In this document: positions 18,350 through 26,945 of the stretch, in pieces
Layout of the letters: each line of letters starts with the position of its first letter
Numbering within the stretch: the stretch's first letter is position 1
Assembly: GCA_018608725.1 (NCBI GenBank)
Contig: JABAZA010000013.1
Coordinates: forward strand, 1-64,000
Length of the DNA: 64,000 nucleotides
Direction of reading: 5' to 3'
From: Flavobacteriaceae bacterium
GTDB taxonomy: Bacteria > Bacteroidota > Bacteroidia > Flavobacteriales > Flavobacteriaceae
Notes under the pieces: model-generated
Told to the model about the DNA's origin: nothing
Database searches by the model: none
What the model saw: only the letters and a program-made list of their open reading frames with translations
Made by a program: the position numbers and the translations under genes

Positions 18350-19441
18350 ATGTCGCTTTCAAAAATCATCGCAATTGCGAATCAAAAAGGAGGGGTTGGT
18401 AAAACAACAACTGCAATTAATCTTTCCAGTGCACTTGGCATTTTGGAGCAAAAGGTTTTGCTTATCGATGCCGATCCACAAGCGAATGCAACTTCAGGTT
18501 TAGGAATTCTATCAAAAAATTTAGCGGTTTCTATTGTAAATCTATTTCAAGGAGATACAAATACAGAGCGGTGCATTTTAGACACACACAGCCCAAACTT
18601 AAAAATCATCCCTGGATCTATAAAGCTCGCAGAAATTGAAATCAATAATAAAAACCCTTATTTAAAATACTTAAAAAAAGCGATTGAGACTCTAAGAAAC
18701 CAATTTGATTTTATAATTATTGATTGTTCTCCATCATTAGGTTATCTGACTTTAAATTCTTTTGTCGCTGCAGACTCTATCCTTATACCCGTTCAGTGTG
18801 AGTTTTATGCATTAGATGGACTAAGAAAACTACTCTCTACTATTAAAAGTATCAAAAAATCCTATAATCCAAACTTAACCGTTGAAGGCATTTTAATGAC
18901 AATGTATGATAATCAAGTAGGTCATAACAAACACATAATAAATGAATTTAAAATAACTTTTAAGGATTTAATCTTTAAAACAATAATCAAAAGAAACGTA
19001 AGTTTAAGCGAAGCTTCAAGTTTTGGAACGAGCATTTTTGATTATAAAATAAACAGCGAAGGCTCTACTAACTACCTCAATCTATCCCGAGAAATTATGA
19101 ACAATCAAACTTCAAACAAACAAAAACATTTAGGCAAAAAAATTTCTCAAATTCTTAAAGATACTAAAGAAGAAATTTCAATTATGTCAACTGCAAAAGA
19201 AAGAGATTTAGATAATCTTAAAATATTTTCGTTGAAAGATGAGAATTACGAAAAACTAATCGGTTGCACAAAAAAGGAAATCATTGTCCAGTTAGGACTG
19301 GTTTACAATGATATACACTCAAATAGATGGATGTATCACATCACAAATAAAGTAAGTCTATTTCAGAAAAATTATCTGTACATCTATTTTTACAAAAACA
19401 AAGTGATCCAAATTAAATTAAGACGCTTTAAATTAAGTTGA
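18350..19441 (+). CDS. ParA-type ATPase paralogue with C-terminal extension
   Basis: Residues 1-255 are a complete ParA/Soj ATPase closely matching the gene that follows: deviant Walker A KGGVGKTTT at 13-21, VLLIDADPQAN, and Walker B FIIIDCSPSLG. Differences fall in the DNA-contact region: canonical MYDSRLRLS becomes MYDNQVGHN, and RNVRLSEAPSHG becomes RNVSLSEASSFG, losing several Arg residues. Residues about 258-363 are an extra tail absent from ordinary ParA: a basic helical linker, then about 303-360 resembling a small BamE/SmpA-like unit (LIGCTKKEIIVQLG, NRWMYHI, YLYIYFYKNKVIQI). It lies 81 bases upstream of parA. It looks like a parA duplication that acquired a domain and a new role; the fold call is by eye only. 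Confidence 0.8.
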   Translation: MSLSKIIAIANQKGGVGKTTTAINLSSALGILEQKVLLIDADPQANATSGLGILSKNLAVSIVNLFQGDTNTERCILDTHSPNLKIIPGSIKLAEIEINNKNPYLKYLKKAIETLRNQFDFIIIDCSPSLGYLTLNSFVAADSILIPVQCEFYALDGLRKLLSTIKSIKKSYNPNLTVEGILMTMYDNQVGHNKHIINEFKITFKDLIFKTIIKRNVSLSEASSFGTSIFDYKINSEGSTNYLNLSREIMNNQTSNKQKHLGKKISQILKDTKEEISIMSTAKERDLDNLKIFSLKDENYEKLIGCTKKEIIVQLGLVYNDIHSNRWMYHITNKVSLFQKNYLYIYFYKNKVIQIKLRRFKLS

Positions 19442-19522
19442 AAACTTGATAAAATTCATGAACAATATGATTTTTATTACTAGTAAATAATTGTATTTTT
19501 ACGTAAATAAAAGAACTCATTA

Positions 19523-20284
19523 ATGGGAAAGCTCATTGCTATAGCAAATCAAAAAGGAGGCGTTGGAAAAACCACCACAACGGTTAATCTAGCTGCCAGT
19601 TTAGGAGTTTTGGACCAAAAAGTTTTATTGATTGATGCAGATCCGCAAGCAAATGCTTCTTCGGGTCTTGGAATTGATGTAGAAACGGTTTCTATGGGAA
19701 CTTATCAACTATTAGAACACAATTGTTCAGCAGAAGAAGCCATTCAAAAGACGACTGCTACCAACGTGGATATTATTCCTGCACATATTGATTTGGTTGC
19801 CATCGAGATTGAACTGGTTAATATGGAACAACGAGAGTATATGCTCAAGCAAGCCATAGAATCCGTAAAATCTAAATATGATTATATCCTGATTGATTGT
19901 GCACCATCATTAGGATTACTGACGCTTAATGCATTAACTGCTGCAGATTCTGTAATCATCCCGATTCAATGTGAATATTTTGCTTTAGAGGGATTAGGGA
20001 AATTATTAAACACCATCAAAAGTGTGCAAAAAATTCATAATGAACATTTAGATATTGAAGGATTATTGCTCACAATGTATGATTCTCGATTGCGACTTTC
20101 TAATCAAGTTGTAGAAGAAGTTCAAAACCACTTTTCAAACATGGTTTTTAAAACCATTATTCAACGTAACGTACGACTTAGTGAGGCCCCAAGCCATGGT
20201 GAGAGCATAATTTATTATGACGTAAATAGTAAAGGTGCTACAAATTACTTAAGTTTGGCTAAAGAAATCATCAGTAAACAGTAA
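19523..20284 (+). CDS. parA: Chromosome-partitioning ATPase ParA/Soj
   Basis: A 253-residue ParA of standard length: Walker A KGGVGKTTT at about 11-19, Walker A' aspartate in LLIDADPQANASSGLG, Walker B ILIDCAPSLGLLTLNAL, and the C-terminal RNVRLSEAPSHGESI DNA-binding region. ATP-bound ParA dimers coat the nucleoid and are released by ParB, moving origins apart. parB follows after five bases. The paralogue at 18350 lies just upstream with an 81-base gap, so parA may be expressed both from its own promoter and by read-through. Confidence 0.96.
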   Translation: MGKLIAIANQKGGVGKTTTTVNLAASLGVLDQKVLLIDADPQANASSGLGIDVETVSMGTYQLLEHNCSAEEAIQKTTATNVDIIPAHIDLVAIEIELVNMEQREYMLKQAIESVKSKYDYILIDCAPSLGLLTLNALTAADSVIIPIQCEYFALEGLGKLLNTIKSVQKIHNEHLDIEGLLLTMYDSRLRLSNQVVEEVQNHFSNMVFKTIIQRNVRLSEAPSHGESIIYYDVNSKGATNYLSLAKEIISKQ

Positions 20285-20289
20285 ATATA

Positions 20290-21189
20290 ATGGCCAAAGC
20301 TATTAAAAAACAAGCCTTAGGACGCGGACTTTCTGCTCTATTACAAGACCCTAAAAAGGACACACAGACTGCTGAAAGTACAAGCAGTAGCCATCAGTTA
20401 GGGACTATTATCGAATTAGAATTAGCGCTCATAGAAGTAAATCCGTTCCAGCCCAGAACTCAATTTAAAGAAGAAGCCATTCGTGAATTAGCAGCTTCTA
20501 TTCAAGAGTTAGGCGTGATTCAACCCATAACTGTACGCAAAACAAAAAATGACACATTTCAATTGGTATCTGGTGAACGTCGTTTTAGAGCCTCCAAATT
20601 ATTAAATTTAAAGACAATTCCGGCATACATAAGAGTTGCAAATGATCAAGAAGCTTTGGAGATGGCCTTGGTTGAAAATATTCAACGTCAAGATTTAGAC
20701 CCTATAGAAATTGCTTTAAGTTACCAACGATTGATTGATGACATCCAATTAACTCAAGAACAAATGAGCCAACGTGTTGGAAAAAAACGATCTACTATTG
20801 CTAATTATTTACGATTATTAAAACTTGATCCTTTAGTTCAAACAGGAATGCGCGATGGATTTATTAGCATGGGACACGGAAGGGCGATTGTAAACATTAG
20901 TTCTCATGCAGATCAAATCGCTATTTATAAAGAAATTATTTCCAAAAAATTATCGGTTAGAGCCACCGAAACATTGGTTAAAAATTACAATACTCCCAAA
21001 ACTGTAAAAACAAGCAAATCGAATGAATTGCCTGATTATATTAAAAATGGGGCAAAAAAAATAGCCGCTTATTTTGGTCACAAAATTGATGTTAAAATGG
21101 AGAAAAAAGGTTCTGGAAAAATACTCATCCCATTCCATTCAAAGGAAGACTATGATCGCATCTTAAAATTATTGAAAAGTGATAAATAG
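20290..21189 (+). CDS. parB: Chromosome-partitioning protein ParB
   Basis: The 299 residues have the ParB layout: an N-terminal ParA-stimulating tail (ALGRGLSALL at 9-18), the CTP-binding ParB/Srx domain (about 40-135) with NPFQPR, GVIQPI, the GERRFRA nucleotide motif and ENIQRQDLDPIE, a central helix-turn-helix (about 150-205, MSQRVGKKRSTIANYLRLL), and a C-terminal dimerisation domain. CTP-bound ParB forms a sliding clamp loaded at parS. I found no parS-like (TGTTxCACGTGxAACA) site in this window. It overlaps the next gene by 11 bases. Confidence 0.96.
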   Translation: MAKAIKKQALGRGLSALLQDPKKDTQTAESTSSSHQLGTIIELELALIEVNPFQPRTQFKEEAIRELAASIQELGVIQPITVRKTKNDTFQLVSGERRFRASKLLNLKTIPAYIRVANDQEALEMALVENIQRQDLDPIEIALSYQRLIDDIQLTQEQMSQRVGKKRSTIANYLRLLKLDPLVQTGMRDGFISMGHGRAIVNISSHADQIAIYKEIISKKLSVRATETLVKNYNTPKTVKTSKSNELPDYIKNGAKKIAAYFGHKIDVKMEKKGSGKILIPFHSKEDYDRILKLLKSDK

Positions 21190-21757
21190 GCATTGGTTCT
21201 TTATATTTTTTTGTGCATGTTCATTCATAAATTTTGCTCAAGAGACCGAAAATACTTCAGAAGCGGAAGAAACCAAAGCGTTTACTTCTTTGGAGATGGA
21301 TCCTTTGGCGCCATCAAAAGCCGCTTTTTACTCTGCAATACTTCCAGGTCTCGGACAGGCAGTTAATAAAAAATACTGGAAAATACCTATTGTGTATGCT
21401 GCTCTAGGAACAAGCATCTATTTTTATTTAGAGAATGATAAAAACTATAATCGCTACAGAAATGCCTACAAGAGGCGTTTATCAGGGTTTACCGATGATG
21501 AATTCTATGGTGAAGGTACTATTCCACTTCTTTCTAATGATGCCCTCATTCGAGCCCAACAAACATTGAGACGAAATAAAGAATTATCTTTATTAATCAC
21601 TATAGGACTTTATGCGTTAAATATTATCGATGCAAATGTGGATTCGCATTTATTGCAATATAATGTAGATAAAAACTTAGCAGTCAATCCGTTTATTGAC
21701 TTCGATACACCAGATATATCCGCTCAACTTGGATTGTCTATCAACTTTAATTTTTAG
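21179..21757 (+). CDS. DUF5683 membrane protein
   Basis: A 192-residue protein started at the GTG inside the end of parB; the signal peptide that follows (hydrophobic to about residue 20, ending NFAQ) supports that start. The DUF5683 core PSKAAFYSAILPGLGQAVNK and the membrane segment IYAALGTSIYFYL follow, with a second hydrophobic segment near 140-155. Its function is unknown. The position directly after parB and before dapB is conserved in Flavobacteriia, as far as I know, and the overlap implies translational coupling. Confidence 0.85.
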   Translation: MINRHWFFIFFCACSFINFAQETENTSEAEETKAFTSLEMDPLAPSKAAFYSAILPGLGQAVNKKYWKIPIVYAALGTSIYFYLENDKNYNRYRNAYKRRLSGFTDDEFYGEGTIPLLSNDALIRAQQTLRRNKELSLLITIGLYALNIIDANVDSHLLQYNVDKNLAVNPFIDFDTPDISAQLGLSINFNF

Positions 21758-21758
21758 A

Positions 21759-22463
21759 ATGAAAATAGCACTTTTAGGATACGGAAAAATGGGAAAAGTA
21801 ATTGAAAAAATTGCTGTAAGTCGCGGACACGAAGTAATCTTAAAAATTGATAAAGACAGTGCGCCTTATGATATTACTACTGTGGATGTCGCAATTAATT
21901 TTAGCACCCCAGATTCTGCGGTCGAAAACATTCGTTTAGCTCTTGAAAATAGAGTTCCTGTGATTTCAGGGACAACAGGTTGGTTATCTGAAATGGAGCA
22001 TATAAAAAAAGTGTGTGCTGACCATAACGGGGCATTTATATATGCTTCAAATTTTAGTTTAGGGGTGAATATTTTTTTTGAGCTTAATAAGCATTTAGCT
22101 AAGATGATGAAAAACCTAACAAACTACCAAATTGATCTTGAGGAAATTCATCACACTCAAAAAGAAGATGCACCTTCTGGTACTGCCATCACACTCGCCG
22201 AAGGAATACTTGAGCATAGTATGCATGATTCTTGGGGACTTACTCCTTTAAAGGATACTGATAAATTGCCAATTACCGCCAAACGTATCGACACTGTTCC
22301 AGGAACTCATACGGTAAATTATAGTTCTGAAGTGGACCGTATTTCATTAATCCATACAGCTCACAATAGAGAAGGTTTTGGATTGGGAGCCGTTGTTGCT
22401 GCAGAATGGATCGTTGGAAAAACAGGAGTTTTCACGATGAATGACGTGTTAAACATTGGTTAA
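21759..22463 (+). CDS. dapB: 4-hydroxy-tetrahydrodipicolinate reductase
   Basis: Second committed enzyme of the lysine/diaminopimelate pathway, supplying diaminopimelate for peptidoglycan. The 234-residue protein begins at the ATG at 21759, one base after the DUF5683 stop, where the Rossmann motif MKIALLGYGKMGK starts; an upstream in-frame start would put a meaningless leader before it. Other marks are the SGTTGW segment near 80, the catalytic EIHHTQKEDAPSGTA (His-His and Lys) near 127-141, and the C-terminal IHTAHNREGF. It is part of the parB-DUF5683-dapB run. Confidence 0.95.
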   Translation: MKIALLGYGKMGKVIEKIAVSRGHEVILKIDKDSAPYDITTVDVAINFSTPDSAVENIRLALENRVPVISGTTGWLSEMEHIKKVCADHNGAFIYASNFSLGVNIFFELNKHLAKMMKNLTNYQIDLEEIHHTQKEDAPSGTAITLAEGILEHSMHDSWGLTPLKDTDKLPITAKRIDTVPGTHTVNYSSEVDRISLIHTAHNREGFGLGAVVAAEWIVGKTGVFTMNDVLNIG

Positions 22464-22466
22464 ACT

Positions 22467-22499
22467 CTTGAAAAAAACTCGCATTAACCTATAAATTTG
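22467..22499 (+). promoter_or_regulatory. Bacteroidota promoter for lepB
   Basis: CTTG (three of four matches to TTTG) at 22467-22470, 21 bases, then an exact TAAATTTG at 22492-22499, 24 bases before the lepB ATG. Confidence 0.5.
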
Positions 22500-22523
22500 A
22501 ATAATAAATAACTTACATATATT

Positions 22524-24125
22524 ATGACTTTATCTCAATGGTTTATTTTTTTCTTAGCAATTCAGTTGATTCATGGATTGGGTACTTGGAAACTATACAT
22601 TAAAGCAGATCGAAAGGCATGGGAAGCATTCATACCAATTTATAATGGCATCACTTTCATGAAAATACTCAACCGACCAACTTGGTGGGTAGCGTTATTG
22701 TTTTTACCTGTGATTAGTTTAATTATGTTGATAATTATATGGGTGGATACCGCCCGAAGTTTTGGAAAAAACACCACAACAGATACTGTTTTATCAATCC
22801 TCACATTAGGGTTTTACAATTATTACTTAAACTACTTTACAGATGTAAAACACATTAAAGATCGAAGTTTAAAACCCAAATCTGGCTTGGGAGAATGGGT
22901 TAGCTCCATTCTATTTGCAGTGGTTGCTGCAACCATTGTTCATACGTATTTTCTTCAGCCCTATGTGATCCCTTCATCATCCTTAGAAAAATCATTATTA
23001 GTTGGAGATTTTTTAATTGTAAGTAAAATGCATTACGGACCTCGAGTTCCGATGACGACTATTGGACTCCCTATGGTGCATGATACGATTCCTATATTGA
23101 ATAAAAAATCTTATTTATTTAGTGATGAAGTTGAAAAACAAAACACTTCATTAAAAAGTAAATTTCAACTCCCCTACTTACGAATTCCAGGTTGGGAAAA
23201 GATTGAGCGTAATGAAATCGTTGTTTTTAATCAACCCGCAGATACGCTGCTTGATATGAATGATTTTAAACCGGATAGAAATTACTACAAACCCATTGAT
23301 AAGAAGACCAATTTGGTCAAACGTTGTGTAGCAATTGCAGGCGACACTCTAGAAATCAGAAATGGCTATGTCTATATAAATGGTGTTCAAAATGAACTTC
23401 CAGACCGTGCAAAATTACAGTTTAGTTATGAAGTGCGCTTAAAACCTGGAAAAACATTTGAAAACAGCATCTTAGAGCAGTTAAAAACGCGCTATGATAT
23501 TACTGATGGCATCTATATGATGGGAAATAAAATTATTATTCCAGCAGCCTCAAATGAAGCGGTAAGCGTATTTAAAAACCATCCAAGCGTCGCTTCGATT
23601 TCACGATATACAGAACCCAAAGGCAAAGCAGATACGAGCTTATTCCCTCAAGACCCAAGTTATGAATGGAACCGAGATTATTTTGGTCCTCTTTACATTC
23701 CTGAAGAAGGAAAAACAATGGAACTTACTTTAAAAAACTTGCCGTTATACAAAAGACTTCTCTCTGAATACGAAGGAAATACTGTTTCTACAAAAGGGAA
23801 CCAGATTTTTATAAATGGGCAACTCTCAAATTCCTACACATTTAAACAAAACTACTATTGGATGATGGGTGACAACCGTCATAATTCTATAGACGCCCGA
23901 GCTTGGGGGTTTGTACCATTTAATCACGTTGTAGGAAAACCTGTTTTTATATGGATGAGTTGGGATACAAACGGAAAAGGATTTAATAAAATAAGATGGG
24001 AACGCATGTTTACAACTGTGCATGCCGACGGAGAACGCACCTCTTACTTTATTCCGTTTTTGGTCTTATTAGCTTGCTGGATTGGATACAGTAAATGGCG
24101 AAAAAGAAAAAAAACAACGGTCTAA
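22524..24125 (+). CDS. lepB: Signal peptidase I with DUF5684-like N-terminal membrane region
   Basis: Cleaves signal peptides of exported proteins at the inner membrane. At 533 residues it is far longer than the E. coli enzyme (324). Residues 1-110 form a DUF5684-like membrane module (WKLYIKADRKAWEAFIPIYN, then two or three helices). A further helix at about 125-145 precedes the catalytic Ser153 in IPSSSLEKSLLVGD; the base is Lys266 in LVKRCVAIAGD; box E reads MGDNRHNSIDARAWGFVP. Between Lys266 and box E is an insert of about 150 residues, as in other Bacteroidota. A final helix is near 505-520. It is followed closely by wbqC and DUF6122. Confidence 0.94.
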   Translation: MTLSQWFIFFLAIQLIHGLGTWKLYIKADRKAWEAFIPIYNGITFMKILNRPTWWVALLFLPVISLIMLIIIWVDTARSFGKNTTTDTVLSILTLGFYNYYLNYFTDVKHIKDRSLKPKSGLGEWVSSILFAVVAATIVHTYFLQPYVIPSSSLEKSLLVGDFLIVSKMHYGPRVPMTTIGLPMVHDTIPILNKKSYLFSDEVEKQNTSLKSKFQLPYLRIPGWEKIERNEIVVFNQPADTLLDMNDFKPDRNYYKPIDKKTNLVKRCVAIAGDTLEIRNGYVYINGVQNELPDRAKLQFSYEVRLKPGKTFENSILEQLKTRYDITDGIYMMGNKIIIPAASNEAVSVFKNHPSVASISRYTEPKGKADTSLFPQDPSYEWNRDYFGPLYIPEEGKTMELTLKNLPLYKRLLSEYEGNTVSTKGNQIFINGQLSNSYTFKQNYYWMMGDNRHNSIDARAWGFVPFNHVVGKPVFIWMSWDTNGKGFNKIRWERMFTTVHADGERTSYFIPFLVLLACWIGYSKWRKRKKTTV

Positions 24126-24134
24126 TACAGTTGT

Positions 24135-24749
24135 ATGACACTCCTTTATCCGACATATTTACCGAACATTGCTTCTTATATAGTAATGGCGCAATCAGAC
24201 GCATTTGTATTTGAAATATGTGATTCCTACCAAAAACAGACCTATAGAAACCGATGTTATATTTATGGAGCTAATGGAAAATTGAGTCTTAATATACCTG
24301 TTCATTATACACAAAAAAACAGACAGGATACGAAAGAAATAGAAATTGAAAACAGTTCTAAATGGCAATCTACACACTGGAAATCTATTGAAAGCGCCTA
24401 TAAAACCTCTCCATTTTTTGAGTTTTATGAGGATGAATTGAAAGTACTGTTTGAAAATCCAAAAGAGTTTCTATTAGATTTTAATTTAGAATGCATTGCT
24501 GTCATTAATAACTGTATTGGTTTTGAGCCTGTAATCTCTAATTCAGAACAGTTTTCAAAGACCACTTCAGAATCAGACTATCGATTTTTGGTCAATGCTC
24601 GTAAAGAACCTAAAATTGAAACAAAGCCCTATATTCAAGTATTTAAAGATAAACATGGGTCTATAACAAATCTGAGCATCTTAGATTTATTATTTAACGA
24701 AGGACCAAACACCCTAAATTATTTAAAAAATCACCCACTCACGTTTTAG
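24135..24749 (+). CDS. WbqC-family protein
   Basis: 204 residues of the WbqC-like family: N-terminal LYPTYLPNIASYIVMAQSD, then FEICDSYQKQTYRNRCYIYG, SLNIPVHY and HWKSIESAYKTSPFFEFYEDE, which together are diagnostic. WbqC members occur in polysaccharide (O-antigen) clusters and as single housekeeping copies in Bacteroidota; the biochemical role is not well defined. There is no signal peptide, so it acts in the cytoplasm. It starts nine bases after lepB and ends three before the DUF6122 gene. Confidence 0.88.
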   Translation: MTLLYPTYLPNIASYIVMAQSDAFVFEICDSYQKQTYRNRCYIYGANGKLSLNIPVHYTQKNRQDTKEIEIENSSKWQSTHWKSIESAYKTSPFFEFYEDELKVLFENPKEFLLDFNLECIAVINNCIGFEPVISNSEQFSKTTSESDYRFLVNARKEPKIETKPYIQVFKDKHGSITNLSILDLLFNEGPNTLNYLKNHPLTF

Positions 24750-24752
24750 AAT

Positions 24753-25061
24753 ATGGCGCGCGAGTTCATTCATTATGGCATTCATTTTTTAGTTCCTTTA
24801 CTGCTGTCGCTTATATTTTATAAAAAACAATGGCTCAAATCCTATCTGATTTTTTTGAGTGCGTTTATTATTGATTTAGATCACCTAACCGCTACACCAC
24901 TATTTGATCCTCTAAGATGTAGTATTGGGTTTCACCCCCTTCACTCCTATCTAGCAATCGGCGTATATATTAGTTTATTAGTACCTTCCAAAACCCGTTT
25001 AATAGGCATAGGACTTTGCATTCATATCATCGCAGACGGATGTGATTGTTTACTTATGTAG
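24753..25061 (+). CDS. DUF6122 membrane protein
   Basis: 102 residues with three or four hydrophobic helices: about 7-22 (HFLVPLLLSLIFY), 28-42 (SYLIFLSAFIIDL) and 75-95. Conserved polar residues HYGIHF, IDLDHL, FHPLHS and HIIADGCDC resemble the metal-ligand pattern of the YdjM-type membrane proteins, of which it may be a reduced relative (inference). Function unknown. It ends the lepB-wbqC run and overlaps the convergent exonuclease/phosphatase-family gene by 12 bases. Confidence 0.8.
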   Translation: MAREFIHYGIHFLVPLLLSLIFYKKQWLKSYLIFLSAFIIDLDHLTATPLFDPLRCSIGFHPLHSYLAIGVYISLLVPSKTRLIGIGLCIHIIADGCDCLLM

Positions 25062-26081
25062 CGAAAATTCTGAAAGAATCGGAAAATGATCGGAATAAGG
25101 AATTGTGTAGTTTTTAAAATTTCTAGATAAGAAACTTTGGTCTGCTAAAATAAAATCAATCCGAACAGGGAAATATTTAAAATCAAAGGTACTACCAAAG
25201 CCAGTACCAGAAGTTTCAAAAGCATCCATTAAATCTCCTTTCAAAATTCGATACACATATGAGTAAATGGTATTGTTAAAATCGCCACATATCAGCACTT
25301 TGTGAGGCGATTTTGACACGTGTTTAGCAACCAGCTCAGCTTGATACTGTTGTGCTTTAAAAGTAGTTCCTAAACGATTAAGGAGCTTATTTGACTGCTC
25401 AGAGTCTAGGGACTCAACATCCATATTAGCATCAATACCAGTCGATTGAAGGTGTACATTGTATATGCGCATCGTATCTGATTTAATGAGGACATCAGCG
25501 AATATCGCACTGTTTGCAGAATTTGGAAAATCAATAAACCCAGAATTCAAAATTTTATAAGTGGACAAAATAGCGAGTTCTGATTTATTAGTATTGGAGG
25601 CATTCGTTTGATATTTATAAGCGTATGATTTAAAATCCAAATTCGAACCTGAATCGTATTCTTGAAAACAGAGGATGTTAGGAGACTCCACCTCTATAAA
25701 TTCCTGAATTTTAGCCGGAATGGATTCATCATCAATCCAATTATATAGATTAAACAATCGCACATTATAACTCATTATTGAGAAACTATTTTCTGACTTC
25801 GAAACAGATTCTGATGAAAATTTATAAAATGACAAGACTTGGTTATACCCTACAACGAGTACTAACAAAGAAAGCATGACTTGTTTTTTTAGTTTGATAA
25901 GCCAATAGACCGTAAAAATAAGATTCAAAATAATCAATAAAGGGACGGACAAACTAAGGGTGGATATCAGTGCATACGATTTTGGAGGTACATAAGACAA
26001 CCCAAAAGATAAGAGCAATAAGAGGGCTAATACTGAATTTATCAGAAATATAAACTTGTTAAGAAGGTTTAAATTTTTCAA
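25050..26081 (-). CDS. Membrane-anchored endonuclease/exonuclease/phosphatase-family protein
   Basis: 343 residues. Three N-terminal transmembrane helices (about 10-30, 37-60 and 66-85) precede an EEP-fold domain (about 100-340) with SYNVRLF, the catalytic Glu in ILCFQEYDSG, RIYNVHLQS, CGDFNN (Asp and Asn) and the final SDHFPI dyad. The superfamily includes exonuclease III, DNase I and sphingomyelinase-like enzymes, so the substrate cannot be told. Conserved in Flavobacteriia behind rhomboid genes. Six bases after the rhomboid gene, so likely the last gene of the mutL operon. Confidence 0.88.
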   Translation of the reverse strand: MKNLNLLNKFIFLINSVLALLLLLSFGLSYVPPKSYALISTLSLSVPLLIILNLIFTVYWLIKLKKQVMLSLLVLVVGYNQVLSFYKFSSESVSKSENSFSIMSYNVRLFNLYNWIDDESIPAKIQEFIEVESPNILCFQEYDSGSNLDFKSYAYKYQTNASNTNKSELAILSTYKILNSGFIDFPNSANSAIFADVLIKSDTMRIYNVHLQSTGIDANMDVESLDSEQSNKLLNRLGTTFKAQQYQAELVAKHVSKSPHKVLICGDFNNTIYSYVYRILKGDLMDAFETSGTGFGSTFDFKYFPVRIDFILADQSFLSRNFKNYTIPYSDHFPILSEFSLHK

Positions 26082-26087
26082 ATTATG

Positions 26088-26945
26088 CTATTTACCTGCT
26101 CTGAATAAAAAATCCTTTTCTGCTTGTGTTAAACTTTCATAGCCACTTTTACCTATTTTATCTAAAATAAGGTCAATTTGTTTTTGATGGGTAAACGTGT
26201 CAAACTCTTCTTTTTTCTTTCCAGCAAAAGAATTCTTTTTCTTCTTGTGAACCGTTTTTAGAGGAGATGAAGATCTTGAAAAATAAGAGAGGATGCGGTT
26301 AAGAAATTCTCCAATATCATTTCCTTTATTAAATTGTGTCGCATAAAAATACCCTAATAGATAGCCTCCAAAATGTGCTATCGACCCTCCTGAGTTTTGG
26401 GAGAATAAACCAGGAATGTCAAACAAAACAATTGCAATCCCAATGTATTTTAATGGAAACTGAAAGGTGAAAAATCGTACTTCTTTGTTAGGTAAATAGG
26501 CACATAGAAAAATGATCATTGCCCTTACCCCTGCAGAAGCACCTACTAAAGCCCCTACTGTGTTTAAAATTCCTGACGGAAATAAATTATACACCAATAC
26601 AAAAGCAAAACCACCAGATAGGATGCCCAATATATATACTTTAAGGGAAATATCCTGTTTAAATAAATTTGAAAACGAACGACCAAAGAAATACAAGATA
26701 ACCATATTAAAAAATAAATGGATAAAACTATTATGTATAAAGCCATAGGTTAACAGTGTCCACGGTTTTGAAAGGACTTCGGAAGCTGATTTAGAAAGTG
26801 AGAGCCATTCTAAATTTGCACCACTTCCCTGAATCCTTAAAGCGATAAAACAAAAAAGATATACAATAGTATTTGCAACAATGATTTTTTCAAACACATT
26901 GAGTCTTGATAGTTTTTCTCTAATATCTTGATTTAAACTTGTCAT
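26088..26945 (-). CDS. Rhomboid-family intramembrane serine protease (second copy)
   Basis: 285 residues with six predicted helices. The conserved HxxxN pair is His76...Asn80 (HLFFNM), the nucleophile is Ser138 in GASAG, and the histidine is His191 in IAHFGGYLLG, completing the rhomboid dyad. A basic cytoplasmic tail of about 75 residues (PLKTVHKKKKNSFAGKKKEE) ends in YESLTQAEKDFLFRAGK, a C-terminal pattern shared with other Bacteroidota rhomboids. It starts exactly at the end of the upstream rhomboid gene, one base overlap. It has no large loop, unlike its neighbour, so the two probably differ in substrate. Confidence 0.92.
   Translation of the reverse strand: MTSLNQDIREKLSRLNVFEKIIVANTIVYLFCFIALRIQGSGANLEWLSLSKSASEVLSKPWTLLTYGFIHNSFIHLFFNMVILYFFGRSFSNLFKQDISLKVYILGILSGGFAFVLVYNLFPSGILNTVGALVGASAGVRAMIIFLCAYLPNKEVRFFTFQFPLKYIGIAIVLFDIPGLFSQNSGGSIAHFGGYLLGYFYATQFNKGNDIGEFLNRILSYFSRSSSPLKTVHKKKKNSFAGKKKEEFDTFTHQKQIDLILDKIGKSGYESLTQAEKDFLFRAGK

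Noticed and set aside
18281-22500. parS site for the parAB locus
   Set aside because: I looked for the 16-base TGTTxCACGTGxAACA palindrome around parAB and across the window; CACGTG cores occur (for example near 12843 and 29967) but flanking bases do not fit.
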